Origin: Variovorax beijingensis
GTDB taxonomy: Bacteria > Pseudomonadota > Gammaproteobacteria > Burkholderiales > Burkholderiaceae_C
Direction: 5' to 3'
NCBI RefSeq assembly: GCF_003951285.1
Contig: NZ_RXFQ01000004.1
Location: 248,001-312,000 of the forward strand
DNA: 64,000 nucleotides
The translations under genes were made by a program, and so were the position numbers. This document shows, piece by piece, positions 1-7,933 of the stretch; the first letter of the stretch is position 1; every line of letters begins with the position of its first letter. A model generated the notes under the pieces. That model made no database searches. It was not told the origin of the DNA and was given only the letters and a program-made list of their open reading frames with translations.

Positions 1-1133
1 TCGACCGGGCCGCGCGGCGTTTCGGCCGGCATGCCGGCGAGCGCCTGCGGCTCGAGGTTCGACTCATAGTCCGCATGGGCCTGCGCCGCCCATTCTTCCC
101 ATGGCAGCGTGGGCGGTGCGCTCAGCACCTCCAGGCTGCGCGCGGCGGCGCTCATGCCGGCATTGATGGCCAGGTCGGCCTGGTAGACGCGGTTGAGTTC
201 CTCGGCGCTGGCGTGGATGTGCACCAGCCTTTGCCTGGCCTTCGGTGCCTCGAGCAGCGTATAGCCGCCGGTGGTCATCTCGCCGAGGCGCGGGCCGATG
301 GCAAGGATCAGGTCGGCATCCTTGACGCGCTGCGCGAGCTTGGGGTTGATCGCAATCCCGACGTCGCCCGCGTACAGCGGATGGTGGTTGTCGAAGGTGT
401 CCTGGAAGCGGAAGGCATTGGCCACCGGCAGCCGCCAGTTTTCGGCGAAGCGCTGCAGCGCCTGCGCGGCCTGCGCCGTCCAGCCGCCGCCGCCCGCGAT
501 CACCAGCGGCCGCTCGGACTTCAGCAGCAACTCGCGCAGCGTGCGCAGTGCCCCCGGGTCGCTCCACGGCTGGACCGCCTCCACGCGCTTCAGGGGCCGC
601 GCCGCGGTCTGGCTGCGCAGCATGTCCTCGGGCAGCACCAGCACCACCGGCCCCGGACGGCCGTTCATTGCAGTGGCAAAGGCGCGCGCCACGTATTCGG
701 GGATGCGATTCGCGTCGTCGATGCGCTCCACGCGCTTGGCAAAGCCCTTGGTGCCCGGGCCGAAGAAGCTGCCGTAGTCGACCTCCTGGAAGGCTTCGCG
801 GTCGCGGAAGTCGCTGCCGACGTCGCCGACGAACAGCACCATCGGCGTCGAATCCTGGAACGCGGTGTGCACGCCGATCGATGCGTTGGTGGCGCCCGGC
901 CCGCGCGTCACGAAGCACACGCCCGGGCGCCCCGTGAGCTTGCCGTGCGCCTCGGCCATGAAGGCCGCGCCGCCCTCCTGCCGGTTGACGATGAAGCGGG
1001 CCCGCTCGCGGTACGCATGAAAGCCGTCGAGCACCGCCAGGAAGCTCTCGCCCGGCACGCCGAACGCGATCTCCATGCCCTGCCCGACCAGGCATTCGAC
1101 GATCAGGTGGCCGGCCGGTTGTGATGTACTCAT
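1..1133 (-). CDS. ThDP-dependent enzyme, acetolactate-synthase-like, 3' end outside window
   Basis: The frame is open from ATG at 1133 to the window edge, giving about 377 N-terminal residues of a family usually near 550-600. The N-terminal ThDP-binding domain shows FGVPGE with the expected catalytic Glu (near residue 27), RQEGGAAFMAEA and TRGPGATN. A central domain follows (AGGGGW, then GDVG and LAIGPRLGE). Family members decarboxylate a 2-oxo acid and may ligate the product; the substrate cannot be read here, and an IolD- or oxalyl-CoA-decarboxylase-like role is possible. It diverges from tetR across an operator-like palindrome, so it is probably repressed together with the operon starting at 2026. 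A CATAAT -10 box can be read at 1173-1168. Confidence 0.85.
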   Translation of the reverse strand, partial: MSTSQPAGHLIVECLVGQGMEIAFGVPGESFLAVLDGFHAYRERARFIVNRQEGGAAFMAEAHGKLTGRPGVCFVTRGPGATNASIGVHTAFQDSTPMVLFVGDVGSDFRDREAFQEVDYGSFFGPGTKGFAKRVERIDDANRIPEYVARAFATAMNGRPGPVVLVLPEDMLRSQTAARPLKRVEAVQPWSDPGALRTLRELLLKSERPLVIAGGGGWTAQAAQALQRFAENWRLPVANAFRFQDTFDNHHPLYAGDVGIAINPKLAQRVKDADLILAIGPRLGEMTTGGYTLLEAPKARQRLVHIHASAEELNRVYQADLAINAGMSAAARSLEVLSAPPTLPWEEWAAQAHADYESNLEPQALAGMPAETPRGPV

Positions 1134-1197
1134 GGGAAGTCGAACCTCAGCTGCAATGTCTCCGGCAATTATGTGCGCCCGCTCCCAACGCCTTGCG

Positions 1198-1220
1198 TTA
1201 ATTCACCAGATGGTTAAATT
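1198..1220. promoter_or_regulatory. Putative TetR operator, site 1
   Basis: This AT-rich imperfect palindrome lies in the divergent ThDP-enzyme/tetR spacer, ending 6 bp before the tetR start. The inner part ACCAGATGGT is a perfect inverted repeat, flanked by TAATTC on the left and AAATT on the right. The 22 bp from 1199 match the palindrome at 1965-1986 at 16 positions, including an identical TAATTCAC half-site. Its position would let a bound TetR block its own gene and the divergent enzyme. Confidence 0.6.
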
Positions 1221-1226
1221 CGCGCC

Positions 1227-1883
1227 ATGAAAGCCGCCAAGGATCCCTTGCCTGAAACGGCCGAGCCGCGCTCGCGCGATGCCGACCGCTCGCAACTCGC
1301 CATCCTTGCGTCAGCGCGCGACGAATTCGCCCAGCGCGGCCTGGCCGGCGCGCGCATGGACAGCATCGCCGAGCGCGCAGGCCTGAACAAGCGCCTCATC
1401 TACTACTACTTCGGCAGCAAGGACGACCTGTTCCTCGCGGTGCTCGAACGCACCTACGCCGACATCCGGGAGGCCGAGCAGCAGCTGCACCTGGACGAGA
1501 TCGACCCGGTCGAGGCCATCCGCCAGCTGGTTTCGTTCACCTGGCACTACTACCTGGAGCACCCCGAGTTCATCACGCTGCTGAACAGCGAGAACCTGCA
1601 TTGCGCGGCGCACCTGAAGCGCTCCGAACGCATCCAGGAAATGAACTCGCCGCTGGTGCAGTTGCTCGACACGGTGCTCGAACGCGGCAAGCGCGACAAG
1701 CTGTTCCGCGCCGGGGTGGACCCGGTGCAGCTCTACATCTCGATCGCCTCGCTGTGCTACTTCTACCTCTCGAACAACCACACGCTGTCGGCCGTCTTCG
1801 GCCGTGACCTGCGCGCACCCAAGGCCATGGCGCAGCGCCTCTCGCACATGACCGACCTCGTGCTGGGCTACGTCCTGCACTGA
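1227..1883 (+). CDS. TetR/AcrR family regulator
   Basis: A 218-residue one-domain-plus-ligand-pocket repressor. The N-terminal helix-turn-helix is at about residues 44-64 (MDSIAERAGLNKRLIYYYF), followed by KDDLF, typical of TetR proteins. The C-terminal half is helical and contains a TWHYYLEHPEF segment common in catabolic TetR regulators. ATG at 1227 is the only sensible start, because the domain begins about 25 residues later. It sits between a divergent ThDP enzyme and a downstream Bug/oxidoreductase/DUF993 operon. The same operator-like element precedes its own start and the downstream operon, so it is inferred to be an autoregulated local repressor. The ligand is unknown, probably an intermediate of the pathway. 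Confidence 0.92.
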   Translation: MKAAKDPLPETAEPRSRDADRSQLAILASARDEFAQRGLAGARMDSIAERAGLNKRLIYYYFGSKDDLFLAVLERTYADIREAEQQLHLDEIDPVEAIRQLVSFTWHYYLEHPEFITLLNSENLHCAAHLKRSERIQEMNSPLVQLLDTVLERGKRDKLFRAGVDPVQLYISIASLCYFYLSNNHTLSAVFGRDLRAPKAMAQRLSHMTDLVLGYVLH

Positions 1884-1932
1884 GTCCGCGGGCAGGCTCC
1901 AGCTTCTCCGGGTATCTACCAATTCGCAGCGG

Positions 1933-1986
1933 TTGCGCTGCAGAGGCGGCCTTTCTAGAATCTCTAATTCACTTAATGGTGAATTA
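1933..1986 (+). promoter_or_regulatory. Sigma-70 promoter with TetR operator site 2 at the start site
   Basis: TTGCGC at 1933-1938 and TAGAAT at 1956-1961 are spaced by 17 bp, a good vegetative promoter for this family. The start site would fall near 1968, inside a perfect 8-bp inverted repeat TAATTCAC-N6-GTGAATTA at 1965-1986. An operator covering +1 is a classic repressor arrangement. The element shares 16 of 22 positions with the site at 1199-1220 before tetR. A start codon upstream of 2026 would put the operator inside the coding region, which supports the ATG at 2026. Confidence 0.65.
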
Positions 1987-2025
1987 ATCGACAAGACAAG
2001 GCGGCCCACCCGCACGGAGACAACC

Positions 2026-3009
2026 ATGAAGCAACTTGTACGCACCACCGCACTGGCCACGCTCACCTGCCTCGCCGCCCTGATGCCAAGTCTGGCGTCG
2101 GCGCAGAACGGGTATCCCAACAAGCCGATCCGCGTGATCGTGCCGTTCGCGGCCGGCAGCACCACCGACATCATTGCGCGCGCCATTGCCGACAAGATGG
2201 GCCAGAGCATGGGCCAGACGCTGGTGGTGGACAACCGCGGCGGCGCCAGCGGCACCATCGGCCAGCAGGCGGTGGCCACGGCCGCGCCGGACGGCTACAC
2301 GATCATGATCCACTCGTCGTCGCACACGGTCAGCCCCTCCACCTTCGCAAAGCTGCCTTTCGACACGGTGAACGACTTCGCCGGCGTGACGCCGATCTCG
2401 TCGCTGCCCAACGCACTGGTGATCTCGCCCGCCAAGGGCATCAGGACGCTGCAGGAGCTGGTCGCGGCGGCCAAGGCCAAGCCGGGCACCATCAACTTCG
2501 CGTCCGCGGGCCAGGGCAGCGCGACCCACCTCAACGCCGAAAAGTTCAAGCTGGCCGCAAAGATCGATGCGACCAACATCCCGTTCAAGGGTTCGGCCGA
2601 GGCCGTGACCGAAGTGCTGTCGGGCCGGGTCGACTACTACTTCTCGCCCATCGCGCCGGTCATCGGCCAGATCAAGGACGGCCAGCTGCTCGCACTGGCG
2701 GTGGGCTCGCCCAAGCGCGCCGCCGCCCTGCCCGACGTGCCGACCACCACCGAGGCCGGCGTGCCCGGCTCCGAGTTCAACTTCTGGATCGGCATGATGG
2801 CGCCGGCCAAGACGCCGCGCGACATCGTCAACCGCCTCAACGAGGAAGTCGTGAAGGCGCTGGCTTCGCCCGAGGTCAAGGAACGCTTCCTGAAGCTCGG
2901 CGCCGATGCGTGGACGCTCAAGCCCGAGCAGTTCGACGCCTACATCAAGGACGAAATCAAGTCCAACGCGACGCTGGTCAAGGCCGCCGGTCTGACGCCG
3001 GCGCAGTAA
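2026..3009 (+). CDS. Bug-family tripartite tricarboxylate receptor (TctC-like)
   Basis: A 327-residue periplasmic solute-binding protein. The signal peptide runs to about residue 26 (LASA before QNG), followed by the Bug signature YPNKPIRVIVPFAAG and then GGASGTIG and AAPDGYT. ATG at 2026 has a GGAGA ribosome site; the longer frame from 1933 would run through the promoter and operator and is rejected. No TctA/TctB membrane partners are nearby, as is usual for the many orphan Bug proteins of Comamonadaceae. It is first in a row with a dehydrogenase, a DUF993 protein and an isomerase, so it probably captures the substrate of that pathway, or signals its presence. The ligand is likely a small organic acid. 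Confidence 0.93.
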   Translation: MKQLVRTTALATLTCLAALMPSLASAQNGYPNKPIRVIVPFAAGSTTDIIARAIADKMGQSMGQTLVVDNRGGASGTIGQQAVATAAPDGYTIMIHSSSHTVSPSTFAKLPFDTVNDFAGVTPISSLPNALVISPAKGIRTLQELVAAAKAKPGTINFASAGQGSATHLNAEKFKLAAKIDATNIPFKGSAEAVTEVLSGRVDYYFSPIAPVIGQIKDGQLLALAVGSPKRAAALPDVPTTTEAGVPGSEFNFWIGMMAPAKTPRDIVNRLNEEVVKALASPEVKERFLKLGADAWTLKPEQFDAYIKDEIKSNATLVKAAGLTPAQ

Positions 3010-3050
3010 TTCCTTCTCTTTCTCTCTCCAACCCTCTTTCAGCTGAAGAC

Positions 3051-4214
3051 ATGGCTACACAACGACTCGGAATCATCATGCACGGCGTCACCGGACGCAT
3101 GGGCATGAACCAGCATTTGATCCGCTCCATCTGCGCGATCCGCGCGCAGGGCGGCGTCACGCTGTCGAACGGCGACAAGGCCATGCCCGACCCGATCCTC
3201 ATCGGCCGCAACGCCGAGAAGATGGAAGCACTCGCCAAGGCCCACAACATTGCGCGCTGGGGCACCGACCTCGACGCGGCACTGGCCAACAAGGACGACA
3301 CCATCTTCTTCGACGCCGGCACCACGCAGATGCGCCCTACGCTGCTGGCCAAGGCCATCCGCGCCGGCAAGCACGTCTACTGCGAGAAGCCCATCGCGAC
3401 CAACCTGAACGAAGCGGTGGAGATCGCGCGCCTGGCCGAAGGCTCGGGCCTGAAGCACGGCGCGGTGCAGGACAAGCTCTTCCTGCCGGGCCTGCGCAAG
3501 CTCGACATGCTGCGCCGCGCGGGCTTCTTCGGCCGCATGCTCAGCGTGCGACTGGAGTTCGGCTACTGGGTGTTCGAGGGCGACCTGCAGCCCATCCAGC
3601 GCCCGAGCTGGAACTACCGCAAGGAAGACGGCGGCGGCATGATCCTGGACATGATGTGCCACTGGCGCTATGTGCTGGACAACCTGTTCGGCGAGGTGAA
3701 GTCGGTGTCGTGCATTGGCGCCACCCACATCCCCAAGCGCTGGGACGAAGCCGGCAAGCCCTACGAAGCCACCGCCGACGACGCGGCCTACGCCACCTGC
3801 GAACTCACGGGCCACAACGGCGAGCCGGTGATCGCGCAGATCAACATGAGCTGGGTCACGCGCGTGCGCCGCGACGACCTCGTGACCTTCCATGTCGACG
3901 GCACCGACGGCTCGGCCGTGGCGGGCCTGTCGAGCTGCCGCGCCCAGTCGCGTGTGGCCACGCCGCGCCCGGTGTGGAACCCGGACGAGAAGCAGACGAT
4001 GAACTTCTTCGACCAGTGGCAGGAGATCCCGGATTCGCAGGTCTACGACAACGGCTTCAAGATCCAGTGGGAGCACTTCATTCGCCACGTGGTCGAGAAC
4101 GAGCCCTACAAGTGGACGCTGCCCGAAGGCGCCAAGGGCGTGCAGCTGGTCGAGGCCGCGCTGGAGTCGTGGAAGGATCGCCGCTGGGTCGACGTGCCCG
4201 CGCTGAAGGTCTGA
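3051..4214 (+). CDS. Gfo/Idh/MocA family oxidoreductase
   Basis: A 387-residue NAD(P)-dependent dehydrogenase with a Rossmann N-terminus (GIIMHGVTGRMG, residues 7-18) and the family EKP signature at residues 112-114, whose Lys is catalytic. The C-terminal alpha/beta domain has the expected length. It probably oxidises or reduces a sugar, polyol or sugar-acid hydroxyl. ATG at 3051 is chosen because the Rossmann fold starts at once. It follows the Bug gene by 41 bp and precedes the DUF993 gene by 13 bp, so the three are probably cotranscribed. The substrate cannot be deduced; an inositol- or ketose-like compound fits the neighbouring isomerase-like gene. Confidence 0.92.
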   Translation: MATQRLGIIMHGVTGRMGMNQHLIRSICAIRAQGGVTLSNGDKAMPDPILIGRNAEKMEALAKAHNIARWGTDLDAALANKDDTIFFDAGTTQMRPTLLAKAIRAGKHVYCEKPIATNLNEAVEIARLAEGSGLKHGAVQDKLFLPGLRKLDMLRRAGFFGRMLSVRLEFGYWVFEGDLQPIQRPSWNYRKEDGGGMILDMMCHWRYVLDNLFGEVKSVSCIGATHIPKRWDEAGKPYEATADDAAYATCELTGHNGEPVIAQINMSWVTRVRRDDLVTFHVDGTDGSAVAGLSSCRAQSRVATPRPVWNPDEKQTMNFFDQWQEIPDSQVYDNGFKIQWEHFIRHVVENEPYKWTLPEGAKGVQLVEAALESWKDRRWVDVPALKV

Positions 4215-4227
4215 AGAAGAACAAGCC

Positions 4228-5415
4228 ATGGCACTGACGCTGACCCTTCCCTCCACGAGCGGCTCGCTCGCGCCCTACGCCCTGCGCGGCACCGTGCCGG
4301 TGAAGCCCGCTGCGGGCGTGAAGTTCAACCGCATCGCCTACTCGGCCGCGCACGTGGTGGCCGACCCGCTGGCCGCGGTCGACCCGTGGCTGCAGGCCGC
4401 CGTCGACTGGGACGCGACCATCGCCTACCGCCGCCACCTGTTCTCGCTGGGCCTGGGCGTGGCCGAGGCGATGGACACCGCGCAGCGCGGCATGGGCCTG
4501 GACTGGCCGACCTCGCTCGAGCTGATCCGCCGTTCGCTCGACGCGGCGAAGGACGTGCCCGGCGCGCTGGTGGCCTCGGGCTGCGGCACCGACCACTTGA
4601 ACCTCGACGACGTGAAGAGCGTCGACGACGTCATCCGCGGCTACGAAGAGCAGATGGCGGCCATCGAGGCGCTCGGCGGCAAGCTGATCGTGATGGCCAG
4701 CCGTGCGCTGGCGCGCGTGGCGAAGAGCCCCGCCGACTACGAGCGCGTGTACGACCGCATCCTGTCGCAGGCCAGGCAGCCGGTCGTGCTGCACTGGCTG
4801 GGCGAGATGTTCGATCCGGCGCTGGCCGGCTACTGGGGCACGAAAGACGTCGACGCCGCGATGGACACCGCGATCGGCATCATCGCGGCGCATCCCGACA
4901 AGGTCGACGGCATCAAGATCTCGCTGCTCGACAAGGAAAAGGAAATCGCGATGCGCCGGCGCCTGCCGCCGGGCGTTCGCATGTACACGGGCGACGACTT
5001 CAACTACGCCGAACTGATCGCCGGCGACGGCTTTGGCGATGAGCCGACACACGGCCAGAGCGACGCGCTGCTCGGCATCTTCGACGCCATCGCACCCGCG
5101 GCGAGCGCTGCACTGGGCGCATTGGCGCAAGGCAACACCGAGAAGTTCCACACGATCCTCGGCCCGACGGTGCCGCTGTCGCGCCACATCTTTGCGGCGC
5201 CCACGCGCTTCTACAAGACCGGCGTGGTGTTCATGGCCTGGCTCAACGGCCACCAGAAGCACTTCACCATGGTGGGCGGCCAGCAGAGCACGCGCTCGCT
5301 GCAGCACTTCGCCAAGCTGTTCCGGCTGGCCGATGCGGCCAACCTGCTGGAGCAGCCGGAGCTGGCTGTGCGGCGCATGAAGACGCTGCTTGCGCTGCAC
5401 GGCGTGGAAGGCTGA
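4228..5415 (+). CDS. DUF993 (dihydrodipicolinate-synthase-like) protein
   Basis: A 395-residue protein recognised as DUF993, a TIM-barrel family distantly related to class I aldolases of the DapA type. Conserved-looking segments include LVASGCGTDHLNL, HWLGEMFDPALAGYWG, DGIKISLLDKEKE (a candidate Schiff-base Lys near residue 230), MYTGDDFNYAELI and GHQKHFTMVGGQQS. No member with an established reaction is known to me. Its place between a dehydrogenase and a sugar-phosphate-isomerase-like protein suggests cleavage or dehydration of a sugar-acid intermediate. The spacing of 13 bp upstream and 8 bp downstream indicates one operon. Family assignment is confident; function is not. Confidence 0.82.
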   Translation: MALTLTLPSTSGSLAPYALRGTVPVKPAAGVKFNRIAYSAAHVVADPLAAVDPWLQAAVDWDATIAYRRHLFSLGLGVAEAMDTAQRGMGLDWPTSLELIRRSLDAAKDVPGALVASGCGTDHLNLDDVKSVDDVIRGYEEQMAAIEALGGKLIVMASRALARVAKSPADYERVYDRILSQARQPVVLHWLGEMFDPALAGYWGTKDVDAAMDTAIGIIAAHPDKVDGIKISLLDKEKEIAMRRRLPPGVRMYTGDDFNYAELIAGDGFGDEPTHGQSDALLGIFDAIAPAASAALGALAQGNTEKFHTILGPTVPLSRHIFAAPTRFYKTGVVFMAWLNGHQKHFTMVGGQQSTRSLQHFAKLFRLADAANLLEQPELAVRRMKTLLALHGVEG

Positions 5416-5423
5416 GCCCGCTC

Positions 5424-6302
5424 ATGCGTGACTTCTCGCAGAACCACGACTGGCTGTCGATCAACACTGCCACCATCCGCAAGCAACTGGGCGCCGAGGT
5501 GCCACTGGACCGCATCATCGACCAGTGCGCCGAGCGCGGCATCCGCGCAATCAGCCCCTGGCGCGACCAGGTGGCGGCGGTCGGGCTCGACAAGATCGCA
5601 AAGCAGCTGAAGGCGCACGGCATCGGCCTTTCGGGCTACTGCCGAGGCGGCTTCTTTCCGGCGGCCGACGCAGCGGGCCTCCAGGCCGCGCTCGACGACA
5701 ACCGCCGCGCCATCGACGAGGCCAAGACGCTCGATGCGCCCTGCCTCGTGCTGGTGGTCGGCGCCCTGCCCGGCGCGCTCGAGGGCAAGCCCGCCCACAA
5801 GGACATCGCCCGCGCGCGCGGCGAGGTGCGCGAAGGCATTGCCGCATCGCTCGAATACGCGCGCGAAGTCGGCATGCCGCTGGCCATCGAGCCGCTGCAC
5901 CCCATGCAGGCGGCCGACCGCGCCTGCATCAACACGCTCGAACACGCGCTCGACATCTGCGACGAGCTCGACGCGGGCAAGAGCGGCATGCTGGGCGTGG
6001 CGCTCGACATCTATCACGTCTGGTGGGACCCGAAGCTGCAGCAGCAGATCGCACGTGCCGGACGCGAGCGCCTGTTGGCGTACCACGTCTGCGACTGGCT
6101 CACGCCCACGCGCGACCTGCTCTCCGACCGCGGGATGATGGGCGACGGCGTGGTCGAGCTCAAGAAAATTCGAGGCTGGGTCGAAGCTGCAGGTTTCGCG
6201 GGCTTTAGCGAGGTCGAGATCTTTTCGAATCTCGACTGGTGGCAGCGGGCCGGAAGCGAAACACTCGACGTGTGCATCGAGCGGCACAAGCAAGCCGTTT
6301 GA
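5424..6302 (+). CDS. Sugar phosphate isomerase/epimerase (AP-endonuclease-2 fold)
   Basis: A 292-residue TIM-barrel protein of the xylose-isomerase-like family. Likely metal ligands and acid-base residues appear in order: Glu156 in LAIEPLHPM, Asp195 and His198 in LDIYHVW, His221 in AYHVCDW, and Glu263/Glu265 in FSEVEIF. Family members isomerise, epimerise or dehydrate ketoses and keto-inositols. It is the last gene of the operon, 8 bp after the DUF993 gene, and is followed by a 149-bp spacer before an unrelated gene. Together with the Gfo/Idh enzyme and the divergent ThDP enzyme it outlines an oxidise-isomerise-cleave scheme for a polyol or sugar acid. Confidence 0.9.
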   Translation: MRDFSQNHDWLSINTATIRKQLGAEVPLDRIIDQCAERGIRAISPWRDQVAAVGLDKIAKQLKAHGIGLSGYCRGGFFPAADAAGLQAALDDNRRAIDEAKTLDAPCLVLVVGALPGALEGKPAHKDIARARGEVREGIAASLEYAREVGMPLAIEPLHPMQAADRACINTLEHALDICDELDAGKSGMLGVALDIYHVWWDPKLQQQIARAGRERLLAYHVCDWLTPTRDLLSDRGMMGDGVVELKKIRGWVEAAGFAGFSEVEIFSNLDWWQRAGSETLDVCIERHKQAV

Positions 6303-6451
6303 ATTCCGTTTGCGGACGGCGTATTCGGGGCGCGTGCACAGGCCCCCGGAGACTCCCTCCGCGAATGCCCCCGTCGGCGGGAGCGCGCCCTGAACAAAGC
6401 CGCCCGAACCGCGCCCCGAACAGCAGCGCCCACTTGTGCTGCAATCCGCCC

Positions 6452-7546
6452 ATGGCTACCCCGACCCTCGACGACCTGCGCCGCTACGCCATAGCGCGCA
6501 CCCTCTTCAAGCCGACGACGCTGCCAGGCGCGATCCGCCGGCTCGGCTTCGTGCAGGCCGACCCGATCCGCGCCCCCGCGCGCGCGCAGGACCTGACCTT
6601 GCGCCACCGTGTAAAGGACTACCGCGCGGGCGATCTCGAAAGCCGGTATACCCGCCTCGCCATCGAGGAAGACTGCCTCGTCAACTACGGCTTTTTGCCG
6701 CGCGAGCACCTGGCGCTGATGCATCCGCGCGAAGCCAGGCAGCCGTGGGACGCGGACACCCGCCGCAAGGCGGCCGACGTGCTGGCCTTCGTGCGCGAGC
6801 GCGGGCCGGTCCATCCGCGCGAAGTCGAACAGCACTTTGCGCACGGCAGCGTCAAGAACTACTGGGGCGGCTCGAGCAATGCGACGACGCGGCTGCTCGA
6901 CGGCCTGCACTACCGCGGCATGCTGCGCGTGGTGCGGCGCGACAGCGGCACGCGCGTCTACGAGGCCGTGACGCATGTGCCGGCCGACGACAGCCCCGCC
7001 GGCCGCGCGCAACGCGCCGCCGCGCTGATCGACCTGGTGGTGCGCAAGTACGCGCCGCTGCCGGCCGCGAGCCTGACCTATCTCGTGCGGCTGCTCGGCT
7101 ACGGTGCGCCGCATCTGTCGGCGCAGACGCAGGCCGCGCTGCGCCTGGCGCGCGACGAACGACTCGCGGGTTGCCGCATCGACGGCACCACCTGGTACTG
7201 GCCCGGCGATGAGAACCCGGCCTCGCGGCGCCATGCGCCCGACGATCAGGTGCGCCTGCTCGCGCCCTTCGACCCCGTGGTGTGGGACCGCCGCCGCTTC
7301 GAGCTGCTGTGGGGCTGGACGTACAAGTTCGAGGCCTACACGCCGGCGCCGAAGCGGCAGCTCGGCTACTACGCGCTGCCGATGCTCTGGCACGAGCGCG
7401 TGATCGGCTGGGCCAACATCACCGCGCCCGAAGGCCGGCTGCAGCCCGCGTTCGGCTATGCCGACCGCAAGCCCCGCGATGCGGTGTTCCGCGCGGCGCT
7501 CGATGACGAACTGCATCGCATGACGCAGTTCCTCGCGAAGCGCTGA
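6452..7546 (+). CDS. YcaQ/AlkX-like winged-helix DNA glycosylase family protein
   Basis: A 364-residue member of the HTH_42 family (formerly DUF1006) that includes E. coli YcaQ, described as a glycosylase acting on interstrand crosslinks and bulky alkylated bases. Visible features are the N-terminal RRLGFVQADPIRAPARAQDL segment, the central winged helix (GPVHPREVEQHF, NATTRLLDGLHYRGMLRVVRR) and LLAPFDPVVWDRRRFELLWGW, typical of the family. The start at 6452 is chosen because the frame upstream is low-complexity arginine and proline. It stands alone between the catabolic operon and the riboflavin riboswitch. A role in DNA repair is inferred from family only. Confidence 0.85.
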   Translation: MATPTLDDLRRYAIARTLFKPTTLPGAIRRLGFVQADPIRAPARAQDLTLRHRVKDYRAGDLESRYTRLAIEEDCLVNYGFLPREHLALMHPREARQPWDADTRRKAADVLAFVRERGPVHPREVEQHFAHGSVKNYWGGSSNATTRLLDGLHYRGMLRVVRRDSGTRVYEAVTHVPADDSPAGRAQRAAALIDLVVRKYAPLPAASLTYLVRLLGYGAPHLSAQTQAALRLARDERLAGCRIDGTTWYWPGDENPASRRHAPDDQVRLLAPFDPVVWDRRRFELLWGWTYKFEAYTPAPKRQLGYYALPMLWHERVIGWANITAPEGRLQPAFGYADRKPRDAVFRAALDDELHRMTQFLAKR

Positions 7547-7632
7547 GCCGCACGCATCCCGCGCGCAGCCAAAATCCCCCGCGCCGCCGAAGGTCTGGCG
7601 CGCGGGCGACAACCAGCGCCGCCGGCCGCCCC

Positions 7633-7664
7633 TAGAATCGCACCGTCGTCCGGCATGCCGGACG
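7633..7664 (+). promoter_or_regulatory. -10 box and 18-bp palindrome before the FMN riboswitch
   Basis: TAGAAT at 7633-7638 matches the -10 boxes seen elsewhere in the window; no convincing -35 is visible. Just downstream, where transcription would start, is a perfect 18-bp palindrome, CGTCCGGCA followed by its reverse complement (7647-7664). It could be a protein operator or a 5' RNA hairpin ahead of the aptamer. Confidence 0.45.
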
Positions 7665-7671
7665 GCAAGCG

Positions 7672-7838
7672 TTCTCAGGGCGGGGCGAAACTCCCCACCG
7701 GCGGTAATGGCGGCTTCTTCGAGAGACGAGCCGCACGAGCCCGCGAGCGCCCAAGGCCTGCAATGGGCTGCGGGGTCAGCAGATATCGGTGCAATTCCGA
7801 AGCCGACGGTCACAGTCCGGATGAAAGAGAGCGCGAAA
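7672..7838 (+). ncRNA. FMN riboswitch (RFN element)
   Basis: The conserved RFN core blocks are present in order: a TTCTCAGGGCGGGG opening, GAAACTCCCCACCGGCGGT (7687-7705), AGCCCGCGAGCG (7738-7749), GGTCAGCAGATATCGGTG (7774-7791), ATTCCGAAGCCGACGGT (7794-7810), and AGTCCGGATGAAAGAGAGCG closing (7814-7833). The aptamer senses FMN and lowers expression of the gene downstream. After it come a GCGGGCCGGCCCGC palindrome (7840-7853) and a hairpin with a 7-bp stem, GCGCGCT/AGCGCGC (7852-7874). These probably form the expression platform. Neither has a U-tract, so translation control is more likely than termination. The downstream gene is ribH2 at 7934. Confidence 0.95.
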
Positions 7839-7933
7839 TGCGGGCCGGCCCGCGCGCTTTGCATTGGAGCGCGCAGTCTGCCTTGCGGTTTCGTGCGCCC
7901 TGATTCAGGAAACCTGCTTTCAAGAGGCACACC

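Noticed and set aside
1933..2025. Longer start for the first Bug receptor
   Set aside because: It would place the promoter -10 and operator inside the gene and bury the signal peptide.
7655..7903. 82-residue frame across the FMN riboswitch
   Set aside because: The sequence is fully explained by the conserved aptamer blocks.
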